Source of the DNA: Paragonimus westermani
Lineage: Eukaryota > Platyhelminthes > Trematoda > Plagiorchiida > Troglotrematidae
Direction of reading: 5' to 3'
Assembly (NCBI GenBank): GCA_008508345.1
Contig: QNGE01000992.1
Span: 62,001 to 126,000, forward strand
DNA: 64,000 bases
Program-made: the position numbers and the translations under genes
Part shown: positions 36,430 through 48,428 of the stretch, in pieces
Layout: each line of letters starts with the position of its first letter
How positions within the stretch are numbered: position 1 is the first letter of the stretch
Notes under the pieces: model-generated
The model's input: only the letters and a program-made list of their open reading frames with translations
Told to the model about the DNA's origin: nothing
The model's database searches: none

Positions 36430-38617
36430 TCCTGTAACATGTAGCTCTCGACTGTGGATCGATCGAGATGGACTAAGAGAGTGGTCTCAACGATCGTCAG
36501 ATATTACTCCACTGGACTCCTTTTCTTTTGGGTTGCCTAAAAAACAAGGTCTACGAAGAATCTCCATTAAGACTAAAGTCGGAACTCTGTAAGGAACCAC
36601 CTTGTTTATTAAATAAAGTTCTTCCGTGTGTTTGGTAGATCGAGGGGTACCAGAGCTTTGTAGAACACGGTTAGTTAACATTGGAAATATATGGGCGTCT
36701 GTTACAGAAGCGGTAAACCTGTGTGATAGATGTGTGTGCATCGGGCAAACTGTGTCTCTTGCTTGTATCGCGAAATTCCTCCTACATGGATAAATGGCTA
36801 GATCTCGTTTAACCAGATTTCTGTCAAATTCGATGTGGGGTTCGGTTAAGTGTCAGACATGCTTCGATCATATCAGTTCTATGACAGAGAACACAGCCGT
36901 GTTACATACGTGTTGTCAGTTTTAATGAGTTTTCTGCAGGGTATAAACAACCAATGAAGCCCAACAATAGTAGTGCAGACAAGTCTTTTAGATACTCTCT
37001 TTCCGTCAGTTACAGATATGTTGTTTGTGTGTGTGTGTGTGTGTATGTGTGTTAGATGAAGATATCCAATGCTGACTGCACAACTTTAGACACAGTCGTT
37101 TTCAATTAATCGGCCTCCATCGTTGTTATTTATTTCGCCTCTGTTCCTGGGGGTTTGTTTCTTTAATGATCCATCTCCTTGCAACATTAGGCATACCACA
37201 GATGCATTGAGTTTACGATGTTTATTCAATGGCCGGTTTGGTATAACCATTTCGTGACGGTCATTTCAAATGTTTTCTTCACGATTCAGTGCACTGAAAT
37301 GTACCACCAGTGTACCACCAGCAAGAACGTGTGACACTAAGACTATGGTTGTTCGGCAACCTAACGATAAACCGTTGAGCATCAGTAGAATGTGAGTTAG
37401 AGATCTGCAGTTTACTAACAGACGCCTGTACTTCGTCTACCACCCTCTGATGGGTATTGTATTCAGTAATGCCACGCTGATATTGTTATGACTCACCAAC
37501 ACTTTATTAATGAACTAGACCTAGCTATCAATGGTCAGACTTGAAATCATTGAGTGATTTCCTTGGGCTGCATCACAGTCTTACACTCTAGAACAAGCTG
37601 CTTTCTGACGAATGGTGCTGGTTTTCCAGTTGGTAGACTAGGTTGAGAAAACTAGGTCATTATGGCGCCCAAAATCGATGTGCTTGTCGCACTGACTAGT
37701 AGTTTCGTGGTTTCATTTATGTGTGACAGACCGTTGGCTTTGTTGTTCATTAAAACCCAACTGAAAGGACTTGCTCCAACCACTGATTTGGTCGCAATGT
37801 GGTCACTTGATGAATGCAAAGGGTGAACGTCAGGCTCTGCTGAAATCCGTATGTTTGGACTGTCCACTGTATCTCCTATTCGTGGTCCACAATTCGGTTA
37901 CTTCCTTCACAGCAGATCACGCTGTGTATTTTTTTCTATCTACTGCCAACAACCCTTAGTCCAAAGAGAAATCACATTCAGAACTTGAGTCGGATAAGTG
38001 TGAAGAAGGATTACGTCTATTATCTTGCAAATTACAGTTCCGTACATTCTCTTATTTTGGATTGCATAACGCGAACGTTTCCGTAAGTCTATTTCGTTCT
38101 GTAGGTCACATCACACACGTGCCTGTATGATAAGTCTGCGGGAGACGGTGTGAAACCCAACGCACTTTCACGCTACCTATATCAGATGTTCAGCAAAGAC
38201 ATCTACAGCACTTGTAGCCTGTAATTATTGGTTCGGTTAGATGTGTGCAATTAGGTATCGGAATGAGACAAACAGTCGATCATTAGAAAGGGTACATGTA
38301 GCCGGTGGCACACGGACACACGACTTGACCATCATTCGTACTTTGTCTTCGATGTCGATGAATTCATTGAATCGTAGGCCATGAACCCCAACACTGTTCA
38401 GTTGACAACGCCGTGGAATGGTAACGCGAGTTATTGATTACGCTAATGCTGTTGAACAAGGTTACCAATTCATACATTGTAAGTATCGCCCATAAAATGT
38501 CCCACAGTGTTCTAACGAAGTCCCAGAGCCTTATTCAGAAGTGGAGCAAAATTCACAGTGCTCGGCGGAAAGACGTCGTAAACAAATTTGATGTATCATA
38601 AGACGCTGTGTTTCTTG
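36430..38617. other. Stretch without recognised gene
   Basis: Short frames only. The first few hundred bases may still contain unreadable upstream parts of the Penelope-like element. A GT microsatellite lies at 37025-37052. Confidence 0.4.
37025..37052. repeat. (GT)n microsatellite
   Basis: A GT run with one A interruption. Confidence 0.9.

Positions 38618-38618
<1 letters not shown>

Positions 38619-38659
<41 letters not shown>
38619..38659. repeat. (TA)n microsatellite
   Basis: About 41 bases of pure TA, self-complementary, lying about 100 bases from a foldback repeat. Confidence 0.95.
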
Positions 38660-38662
<3 letters not shown>

Positions 38663-38756
38663 GAATCGATTTTGATAAAGCAACTCATAAATGGTAACAG
38701 ATTTCCGTTTCATGTGAATTCACTACCACCCAAAGGCCACTGCAGTTTCGTACCGC

Positions 38757-39290
38757 CTGGATTGGAACTCCGACCACGCTTTCATGAGGCAACCGTGTTA
38801 ACCTCTGCGCCATCATCCTACGCTAAATTTGCATGTGAGTAATAGTCAGGTTACCCGATCGCTTTCTACTGACGATCTCTAACGAAGATGAAACTCGACT
38901 GTAGTGCTTCATTCATAAAACGGGCTGACTAATAAGTCACCCGCAATGCAGAACTTTTATTAAGTGTGAGTGACCTTCATGTTATACAAAATCGAAATCC
39001 CCTATTTCGCACCAATAACCGAAAAATCATTCAGTAGGTTTAATGAATTATGTAATTTCAACGTGTAATGAAGTCCTGATCACGAGATCCACGAATGTAG
39101 TAAACAGAACAGTTATTGTGTTCGCTATCGAGGGGATCGATCACTGTGAGCAGTACACCAAACCAGTTGTGGCTGACCGTTCACATATGATACAATCATG
39201 CCTGATTTGAGGTCAGTGGCACAGTGGTCATCACGGTTGTACTACCAACGAGCTCCAGTAGAGACTGACCTCAAGTGGTAATATCTATAC
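38757..39290. repeat. Foldback element with SINE-like arms (copy 2, interrupted)
   Basis: The left part (38757-38850) carries the SINE head on the minus strand: a B-box-like GGAGTTCCAATCC at 38759-38771 and an A-box-like stretch at 38796-38812. It continues into the GTGAGTAAT...TCAGGTT segment also seen in copy 1. The right part (39170-39260) carries CGTTCACATATGAT and then GGTCAGTGGCACAGTGGTCA on the plus strand, as in the right arm of copy 1. Between them lie about 300 bases without a match to copy 1, either an insertion or sequence lost from copy 1. Confidence 0.6.
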
Positions 39291-41245
39291 GGATGAGTAT
39301 TCTGGGATTTAGTTGATATCAAGTTGAACATCACTCACATTTGGTCGCAGCCTTCGCATTCAGAGAGACATTCCAGTCAGACTGTTTCGAGAAGCAATAG
39401 TGTTCAACTTGAAGATAATATCTTTGCCGGCGGTGGTGATTGTGATTGAAATAACGATTACAGTAGTGACTAATATCTCACGTTGTTGTTTGTCAGGGTG
39501 TAATCAGTCCAACTGTGGTTGTCAATTTACACTGGCTATGATCATAAGAGATCACAAATTTAACCAAGTGGAACTGCGTGATAAGACTACACACATACAC
39601 CCCAGAAACTATTTTCTTCTTCGGTTATGCTCGTCAAATGAAAACAACGAGAATGATCTCCAAACCGATACACTTCCCAGGCTTTTAGTTACCCTGTTGA
39701 ATATTATTTCGGAGCCTGAAGCTCGAGAGCTGGCGAGTTGATTACCTCAGATCTGTGTTTACCGAAAGTTTAACGTTCTGATCCATTGTGAACAGAATCA
39801 CAGTTCACACCCCGCATCCAGTGCTTTCATGTTTGAGGCTGGTAATAGGTCTGAATCCAAGTCTCATCAGCCTATGTTTTTAGGCTTGTTAATCAAGTGA
39901 TTTCTCACGGATGTTGCACGTGATCAAAAGACCTGTCAAAAAACATGACGTTCAAACCAGTTTCATTTGTACACCACAATCCACATCTAACGGTTTTTGA
40001 GTGGTCTTGTTTGGTTCAGACGACCCTGATTTTGATGTCAACAGTAGGCGGATCTCAGGTTAAAAATAGTCTATCAACGTGATCACATGACATGTATGAC
40101 TGGGACAAAAGAAAACGTGGTGATTCCGTGCCGTCCGTCATTCTTCTCGCTCGGACGCCCTGCACTGACTGCATCAGCCACAGCCCCCAATGTGGTGTGC
40201 CCACTACAGCTATCGATCGGTCGGTGATGGAACGTGTCACTTCTGCTGGCTGGCTAGGCTTGACTAGACTTCGTAGGCCGTACGAACGAGCGTTCGACCT
40301 TTGGATTACCTTTTCTCTACGTTTGCCCCAAAAAATATCTGTAGAATCGAAGGTCAGAATGGGCTATGCGTTTGCACCGTACGATGGAACAGACTCAAAC
40401 GAGTTCAGGCTAGCTTTGTCATCTGTACAGAACCGGCGTTTAATATCGCTAATCAGCTGCTTTAGTCATAGTCTGAGTGTGCACATGATGTAAGCGATAG
40501 GCGATCGCAAAACAGTGGAGCGCTGCATAAGAGCAAGGCGGGTCAGTTTCTTTATGGTTCACACACACACACACACACACACATGAGTGTTCAGTATGGA
40601 GGCTAATTATCGTATAGGTATGTTCAAACGATGGGGTTAGTAATTAATAGTGTTTTGTTAATCAGTGCTAACCGAGACCAGGCAACCACACAGTTAATAT
40701 GCGTTCTAGTTGTGTGATGACCCAATCAGACAAGACGGCATGAAATATTGGGGTTTCGGTGTACTAACGAGCAACTGTTTTTAACAGTCTGGTATTTGGA
40801 GGGGAATGGACAGTTATTTCAGACACGTACAGTGAATGTGAACCGATACGTAGTTGCACCAACCCCCACAGATGACAACGTGACCCTCAGATGGCGTGTA
40901 CACACATATATGGGACGGACGATCTTAAGAGCATGATGAGGAACTGATAGAGTGAGAATGCATCTGACCTCGAAGACCAGAAGAAATGAACAAACTAACA
41001 TGTTCCTCTGATTGGAATCGGGTGATATCGTAAACTCTGTAAAAATTCGTCACAAAACAAAGTATATCCGATGACCGAAAAAGCTTAAAGACAAAAATTG
41101 TAGGATTTTGGTTGGCATACTTTGAACCTCACTCACAAGTGAGCATGGCTTCCGCATTTTCATAGTCTTTTCAGGCAGTTTCTTGCGAAAAGAAACACTA
41201 GACCCGACTGTCACTATTTTTACGGTGCATCAGTAACTCATTATT
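39291..41245. other. Stretch without recognised gene
   Basis: Plus-strand frames of 113 codons (39400-39741) and 133 codons (40092-40493) have no recognisable domain. They lie upstream of the LINE at 41249, where its endonuclease should be, but I could not read an endonuclease in them. Confidence 0.35.
40560..40583. repeat. (CA)n microsatellite
   Basis: An uninterrupted CA run of about 24 bases. Confidence 0.95.
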
Positions 41246-41248
41246 ACC

Positions 41249-44200
41249 ATGTGTGGGGTTTGCACCCCGGCCACCATATCGTGCGGCCGCCATGTCGACT
41301 ACCACTTCGCCGACCAAATTAGCGCATACAACCACTCAGCCACATGTGCTGTGAGTAATGTACCAGTCTGGCGACTGTCCGGTAAAAGAGGGCTTAAGCA
41401 CAAAAACCGAATTTCAGAAAAGAAAAAGTCGGACTGGTTCAACGATAACAATACAACAATCTCCAACTTGCTAGGAGAGTAGAATGTAGCGTGCATTAAA
41501 TACACAATGGACACAGACGATGAAATCAAAAGAGCCACGTTTCGAAGTGCTCGCCGTCGAACGGATCCGCAGGATCGAGGGCGACTTAGTGGAAAAATAG
41601 AGGTGAGGTGATGCAGAACTACGATGGCCGCCGATAACACAAGGAGTTTTACGGATCGCTTACGGCCATTTTTAGCACATCAGTCCACTCTGGATTTTCG
41701 TGCGACCAACTAGGGGACACCATGTAAGTCTGGCGCATGCACTTTGGTAGCCTACTAAACCGTCCTGATATCATTGACTGGTTGACCGTGAATAGCCTGC
41801 CACAGAAAAGTGTCAAAACTTCACTTGCTCTCCACCTGGATTTAAAGGTGCAAAAGCTATTGGACAACTGCAAAACGAAAAGGCTGCAGGTAAGGATAAA
41901 TTACCAGGGGGAATTCATAAGAACAGAGAGTCAGTTTTGGAACGTGGTTTTGCTCCATATGGTTCATTTTGTCCGGGGCAGGAAGAAATTCCGTGAGAGT
42001 TTAAGGATGCCCTGATCATGCCTTTGTTGAAAAGAAAAGGTAGCAAGCGTTGCACTGAGAGTTATCGAGATATCATTCTACTGATCTGCGCTGGATAAGA
42101 GCTAATAAGACTCCGGCTGAACTGACTCGATGCGAAGTTCTGGAGATCAACAACCCTGAGGGGTAATATAGATTCAGAACGAATCGCAGTACAATCGACA
42201 TGGTGTTCGCTGCACGAGAGATCCAGAAGAAGAGTCGTGAACGCAACCAGACTCAGTGTGGAATTCATCAAGCCGTTTGTCTACGTGAAACGGGAAGCAT
42301 TATAAAAGGTGTTTGGTAAGTCTAGATGTCAAGATACGTTCGGTAATGGACAACACCCCTAAGGAAATCCACCCGAGGTGGTTGAAACGTAGAGTATTAC
42401 AACTTGCTCGTAACGTTGTGTTATTCGTAATCTGTTTATCAATAACATGTTAAACACGACGCCCAAACTGTTCAACTTCATTCGTACTAAATTTGGTGCG
42501 GATATCTTACAAATGATTAATACGTCCGGTAAGTTAATGGGACTGCTGTATGTGAGAATGAAGGCAAGGGTGCCACCGTGTGGATGGACCTCTGGTGATT
42601 TCCGCATTGTCGTTGACGTGAAGCAGGACCATGTCTCAGCCAGCCCATGTAGTCTATATCTGACTGCAACACTGACAGTTGCTATTCAGAATTCAGGGAA
42701 CGGATGGGCGCCTGTTGAAAATTTGACGTTTCGGCGACCCAAGCCTTCTACATAAGTCGACAATGCTCGTACTTCTGTTTGCGGATGACAGTACGCTACT
42801 TCCACAGACTGATGATGAACTACAGCGAAGGACTATATCTTTCACTGCTTCAGCATCCAAACTTGGTTCGTATATAAACACAGGTGAGATATTTTCTTTC
42901 TTTGAGCCTTCTCTGAGTAAACCTGCTGTGCCCACGCCTGGAATCTACACCACTGGAGGGTATTGTTGGTGACTACATAGACATTCGCTACCTGGATAGC
43001 AATCTGTCGATGGACAGCGGTTTTCCATTCCGGGGGACGAAGGATAGCACTGTTCTCGGAACCACAGCCTGTGGATGACCAGTGAGCTGTTTATCTGCCA
43101 TGCAATGGTGTCGTACGGCTGTTATACTGCACAAAATGTTTGATACTTTACCAAAAGCCTATGCGGTAGCTTGATAGACTTCATCTACGATATCTATTGC
43201 GTATCTAGGGTATTTAGTGTTCGGACATTGTTCCAAGATAGTCTGGTGAGGAGACACAGACGGTACTGAGGCCATGCGGATGCCCAGTCAGCTTCGTTTG
43301 CTAAGATGGACGGCAAGCGGATTCTGAATCGACTGCTCTACAGCCAGGTAGTAGCAGGTAAACAGCATCCTGGTGGTCAGAGGCTGCGATATCAGCGTGT
43401 TATCCGAGTAAATCTTTCACGCTTCACTGTTGATTTTAAACCTTGGGAGGATTTGGCCTTTAACCCGTAAAAGCACGATTCGGGCGGGCTTTCGAAGATT
43501 TCATGGGTGACAGCTGGGTGGCCGTTTGTAGAAGTCCGCGGTAAGCAAAGGGATCATAAATTGCATAGGTCGTTGTGACATGACTATATGGTGTTGTGAC
43601 GAACGCCTTCGAGAATGGGCTGACCGTCAAGGATTGTTAAGTTACCAGCGTATTCGTAGTACACCGTCGAGGAAGAGGCGGCGAGTACGTTAGGCTCAGG
43701 TAGGTCATATCAGTATATCCATTCTACTTCTGTTAATAACTGCATCGGCCAACATCCTGGTCATTGAAAATTAATCCGTTCTTCTTTTCAGAAACTTGAG
43801 TGTCTGTGATCTTCTATCCATTCTTTTCTTTGGTTTTGTTGGTGTACTGTATGATGAATGGTCTGTCTGGCTTTACGTAGTTCAGTGAGAAATTTGCTTT
43901 TCATCCACATATTCTCTGGGATGCACTAACCTGCACACCTATACTGCAGCGCTTGTTATATTACACTTCAAAAATCTTTCTTCCTAGTTTAGAGCTCGTC
44001 ATTGCAGCCTCTCTCTGTTTAGTTTCCGAGAGATAAGAGTTTCCTTTCCTTATTAGCCAATCAAGTGGCTAACCAGCATTGGCCGGCTAAACACAAAGGC
44101 CCCACTGTCACACCACACTGGATATGTGGTGTGTTCGGAGAACTGCAATCGGTGCAGCGCAAGCCAATTGCAGTGATGGCTAAGCGCAGGCGTCCTTTGA

Positions 44201-44250
44201 CTTCGGTCACTGTGACAAGCTACTCCGAATCGGATGCCGCCAACCGTTTA
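41249..44250 (+). mobile_element. LINE family B, longest copy (RT through 3' UTR, decayed)
   Basis: Blocks in order: KKSDWFNDNNTTISNLL (41400-41470, the linker after the endonuclease); HFGSLLNRPDIIDWLTVNSL (41740-41800); EFKDALI-like and KRKGS (42000-42045); FRTNRSTIDMVFAAREIQKK (42170-42230, RT finger box); MKARV and a VKQ box (42560-42640); LLFADD, with the catalytic box intact at 42778-42789; the post-RT block KRILNRLLYSQVVAGKQHPG, then GGQRLRYQ and WEDLAF (43310-43465); and a degraded zinc-finger end with RKRRRVR and stop at 43691-43693. The 3' UTR runs to about 44250. The endonuclease is not recognisable upstream of 41249, and a foreign block sits at 42403-42514. Frames shift many times, so it is dead. 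Known relatives are widespread animal EN-RT elements, probably RTE-like. Confidence 0.85.
42403..42514 (+). repeat. Insertion inside LINE family B, shared with 35043-35163
   Basis: Between two readable RT blocks of the LINE, this stretch does not fit the RT alignment. Instead it matches, in opposite orientation, the sequence near 35.1 kb. The exact insertion ends are not clear by eye, and the non-LINE part may span roughly 42350-42540. Confidence 0.55.
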
Positions 44251-44510
44251 TTTCCCGTGAGATAAGAGTTTTACTTCTCTGTTAGTCTACAAAGTGGCTT
44301 ATCAGCGTTAGCTGGGTGAAGACAAAGGCTCTCAATCACAGATCTGTTGGTTTCATTCCTTGGTGTTTACACTGTATACATGATGTGTGAGTGAAACCAG
44401 AAGTGGCGCAGCACAAGCCGCCTGTGGGCAGTACGTAAGCGTCATCTGGTTCCAGTCGCCGTGACAGTCCAATCTCAGATGGATACAACCATCTAAGTGA
44501 CTTTGTTCAC
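44020..44510 (+). repeat. Duplicated 3' tail unit of LINE family B
   Basis: Units 44024-44250 and 44262-44510 are diverged tandem copies. Each starts with GAGATAAGAGTTT, carries GTGGCT(A/T)A(A/T)C and CACAAAGGC-like landmarks, then GCAGC(G/A)CAAGCC, and ends with GTGACA and a GGAT(G/A) motif. The tail at 26549-27000 matches the first unit, whereas the tail at 32690-32920 matches the second better. The tail may therefore be naturally bipartite, or represent two subfamilies. Confidence 0.65.
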
Positions 44511-47500
44511 GCTGGATTATGTTGAATTAGCTTGCTGGACAATAGCCCTAGGCAACCTGAACTGAACACATTACCACGAGGACACTGAATCTCATTTCCG
44601 GACAGAAATATAGTGCACAACATGTCGATGGCCCGATAATCAAACAGTACACGGATTTATAATTCAGTTAGGCAGTTTATGATGAAAGCCTGCAGGGAAT
44701 TGTTCAACGGTGCATATCGATAGGCGGCTGTTCTGCTGTTGAGATCGTGCGAAGTGTTAAAAAGAGGTCCCCAACTCAGCTTTTGTTGAATGTTTTGTCA
44801 GAACATTATGCAAGTCTCTATGGAGTTTTGACTTTCGAGCTCCTTTGGACTCTGGTGTACGTGGCGTTCGTATGCGAGTTACGCAACGTGAGACAAACAT
44901 GGGTAAGCAAACGGTTACGATGGTTGTTCGTCTTGGTATCCGAAGCAAACAATCGATGCCCAGAAGTGTGAATTCATTTTGAATATAGTGCATATCAGAA
45001 CAATCTCGACAACGCGTTTGAATAAACAGCCTCAATGCAAACGACAATTATCGACATACTCCATTCGACAGATGCGGCAGTAGATGGTGTAATTTGCAAT
45101 CAGTTTGTTCTGTTACATTGACGTCCACAAATCACCGATTGTTACAAGGTCCCGTTTGCGTCTGGAGCTCCGGTACATGCTTCAGAATCCGAGTTCGTTT
45201 TCTCAGCTGTATATCCCGTCCAGTGTTGCAATTTTCAAAAACCAGACAACGTGATGAATGGGGACCAGTCTAGCGATTGTTTTGACGTCTGTCTGAAGGG
45301 TGCTCTAAAGTGCATGCAAGCGGGTCGCCAGCGCGAAGTACATAGGTGTGTGTGTGTGCTTGGTGGCTTGTGTGCAAGTCTCACGCGCATTGCGCAGGCG
45401 TGCAAATGATGCAACTGTCGTAACAGCAGATTGATCCGCTTTGGATTGCACCACGGGAACTCGGTTAGGGTGCTTGGTCGTGGTTCAGGAAACAACCTGA
45501 TGGAAAGATCGTAAACTACACGCCAGCCCAAAGCACACATCACAGGTGGGGGGCGTTTATGGTACAGACTTCTCATGTGTGCGGAAGAAAACACCTACTA
45601 CGTTTGCTTTTAGCATAGCAAGCTTGTGAAAACAGAGGTGGTATTGGAAACAGACATCACGTGATTCGGGTAATGGGGTGCTGGCTTTGTACCTACTTAT
45701 CTTTCGATATACTCAGTCATCACTCTGCCCCCCTACAGGTCGTCTGTGCGTTCAAATGACAAAACTTGTTAGCCGGACAGAGCTCTGGATGCATGAACAT
45801 CCGAAAACAGAAAACACGACCATGTCGTGATATAAACAACGATAACATCTCTTGTATCCTCAACCTGTGTAAAATAACTCACATGCTGAATCTGGTGACC
45901 AAATTCAAAGTTAGCGTTAATGGCACATTGATGTAGAGCCACAAATATGGGTAATTTGAAGTTTCAGATTCAACTGGATTATAGTTAAACTCAAAACTTT
46001 TAGAAATTCCTTCGTATGTTGGAACATATTCAACTGAACTGTTGAAGAGATAAGCCACAATCGTATTGCGTACGAATCGTGTACACATTTGTGAGATCAA
46101 TAGGGTAACTCTGTGCCAAATATGACAAAAGACTGTGATGGGTATTTCTAGTTTGTTACATGTCGTGCTTGTGAGGTACAAACGTGTGGAAGGTGCTGTA
46201 CACATCTTAAACTGTAATAATGACACTCGATTTGATTGTGACATTCTCAGTTTCTAAGTTCAAAATCCCCCTAGAAAAACGTATGATAACCAGGTGGCCA
46301 CATCGACCACTACTTTTCAAGGTAAGAAGATCAGAAGATTTGTTGTGTTCATCCTGTAACTGCAATTTCCAGTGGTTCACCTTATACACTTGTCTGCTAG
46401 GATTCCTCAAAATAGTGTCAAAATGGACTGATTGGCGTTTGGGACATTGGAACCAAGTCATCAGTCTGATTACCGTCTGGACGACAAATTGTAATGAGCT
46501 CGAAAACGTACATTACCGCCTGAGTCCGGGTATATTTAGAAGGGTGAATCCGGATCCATCAGTCAATCGCAGTTGGTCCGTGTTAATCTTCATCACTCAG
46601 AACAATATGACTATAAGTTCAAGACCATTTGATTACACATGGGTTTCGAGGTCAGGGTTAATCGAGTTGGTCGGGAGTGACAGATAATTTCTTACTTATG
46701 AAGGAGACGTTGTTGTGTATCTTAGAATTTACTGTAGTTAACTTCACAGTTATCTGCTACTATAGCTAAACAGTTGAATCCACTCAAAACTGATGCAAGT
46801 TAGTTACATAATCCCGACAGTTGTGGTGTTGCCTTTTCGTCAGAATAGGTGCTGTGAGGTCGTCGTTTTGTTCGAACGGGATAACTATTCTTTCAGTTAA
46901 GTGTGGTTTACTCAATTACCTATATAGAGTTACCACGGACCGCTTAGTTGTTGACATAGTCCCTAATTCAACGTTCATGAAGAAGAGGTTTTCGAACTTC
47001 GTAAACTTCAGCCATTCATTTGCAGTTGATTCCACCTAAATCAGACGTGGATTGTGTACGCAAATAACAGACAGGCCTGGCATGAATATTCGCCATTCTT
47101 CCTTAAGGACTAATGGTAACTACAAATACTGTCTATCATTTGGTCGAAAGGAAATCACAATCCTACGGTGGCACAACGCCATGATATATAAATGGCATGT
47201 TAAATTATGCATAAAACATTTCTATGAACAAAGTATTCTTCTACAATCAGCTGCTGACTTCATCTGTGGCTTGGGAGCGCAAAGTGATTTCGAGAATTAT
47301 GTTTGAGATTAGCGTTGAAACAGCAAAAGCAATTCGTTTGGTTATTTTCACATTTCTGGGCGGTCCTAAATAACACGTGGATTGTTTGCAGCTGGTCTGT
47401 CAAGTTTGCCGTTGACCAGGCTTGGTGTTTGATTCAACCACATGTCAGATCAACTGAAGCCAGTAGTAAAACACAATACTGTTCGTCTCATATGAATTAA

Positions 47501-47600
47501 GTGACAGACTTGGTGATATTTAAGTTGGATGCTGTCAGACTACTCACAACTAAAAACTAGAAGTAACCTGGGCTTGGATTAACGGATCCTGGTTTACAAA
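44511..47600. other. Stretch without recognised gene; long overlapping open frames
   Basis: A minus-strand frame of 119 codons (45235-45594), a plus-strand frame of 155 codons (46220-46687) and minus-strand frames of 121 and 84 codons (45879-46244, 46207-46461) lie here. None shows a domain I recognise or good flanking splice sites that chain together. They are left as unassigned. Confidence 0.35.
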
Positions 47601-47665
47601 TTACATTGGTACCTACTAACTACCACGCAACGTCTACTCCACATTTTATAACATGTTTAATTCCG

Positions 47666-47677
47666 TTCCCGCCAAAA
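47666..47677 (+). promoter_or_regulatory. E2F-type site upstream of the RhoGAP gene
   Basis: TTCCCGCCAAAA is the reverse complement of the classical E2F consensus TTTTGGCGGGAA. It lies about 360 bases before the predicted start codon. Position and perfection of the match are seen directly. Function in cell-cycle control is inferred. Confidence 0.5.
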
Positions 47678-47893
47678 TTGGGATTTAATTGGACAGATCT
47701 GAAGGCTTCGTTTGCTGAAACACGTGGAACTAATCTACGCGTGTCATATAAGTCAGAATCACTGGCTTTTGGCAAACAGTCCGCGCTATATGCACGACAG
47801 GCAAGATCCACGCATGTTGCAATGCCCATCATTGGAAAGAACGGCCTAGCCACTCAACTAGGGTATGGCGAACTTGAGATAGTGGGCATATGT

Positions 47894-47970
47894 GATTGGC
47901 TCAGTGCGATGACACCGCTGCGCCGAAAGCACCTTGGAAGACCAATCACCAGTCACCAAATTGTGATTGG
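47894..47970. promoter_or_regulatory. Triple CCAAT-box cluster, likely core promoter
   Basis: Three CCAAT motifs lie within 77 bases: inverted at 47894-47899, forward at 47942-47946 and inverted at 47965-47970. The last two form an exact inverted repeat, CCAATCAC / GTGATTGG. Clustered CCAAT boxes bound by NF-Y together with E2F sites are typical of G2/M genes in animals. They end about 70 bases before the predicted ATG, so transcription probably starts between 47975 and 48035. No TATA box is apparent. Confidence 0.5.
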
Positions 47971-48038
47971 TTCCCGAAACTGATGGCCACATAAAACCGC
48001 TCTGGTTCTATTGGCACACACAATGTGGCGCTGAGGTA

Positions 48039-48428
48039 ATGGCGGTCATTGGTGCTGGTGTCCAATTTGTGGGTTCCTCCGGTGGTGCCGAATTAGTGTC
48101 ATTGAGGTGCATTGACAAATTATCATTGAGGTCACATTGTTTCAACGAATCGGACACCTCCGGATTTGTTAGTTGTACTGCTAGCACGTGTACGAGCGCA
48201 TCGGATCGCACCACCCTTGACTATTCACCAGAAGCAGTCAACGAAACTTCCGACGTGAAAATGTCCTCGCGCCGATGTTCCTCCGGACAAAAATTGGCCA
48301 AATTCATCAATGCCCTTACGCCATGTCGTGGGCGGACTGCTCGGCGTAGTTATTCGTTCGGTAGCGTGAATAATACCAATGCAATAAATCCTCAATGGAC
48401 CAACATTAGTTACACCAAACCAAATCTG
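48039..48428 (+). CDS. ARHGAP19-like: RhoGAP gene exon 1 (start exon)
   Basis: The first in-frame ATG of an open frame beginning at 47967 has G at -3 and +4, a good initiation context. The 130-codon exon ends at a strong donor (CTG|GTGAGT, phase 0). It encodes a Ser/Thr-rich stretch ending in RSYSFGS and KPNL. A separate upstream exon cannot be excluded, so the start is less sure than the donor. Confidence 0.65.

Noticed and set aside
37652..37867. Possible retroelement protease on the minus strand (NGLSHINETTKLLVSATSTS)
   Set aside because: A weak resemblance to the region around a gypsy protease active site, but no D-T/S-G triad is present and neighbouring blocks do not match.
45235..45594. 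119-codon minus-strand frame rich in Arg, Pro and His
   Set aside because: No recognisable domain, no supporting splice or poly(A) signals. Its composition looks like a chance frame in a GC-richer patch.
47606..47983. 125-codon plus-strand frame just upstream of exon 1
   Set aside because: It lies in a different frame from exon 1, covers the CCAAT cluster, shows no domain and has no donor that links it in frame. Treated as promoter or 5' untranslated sequence.
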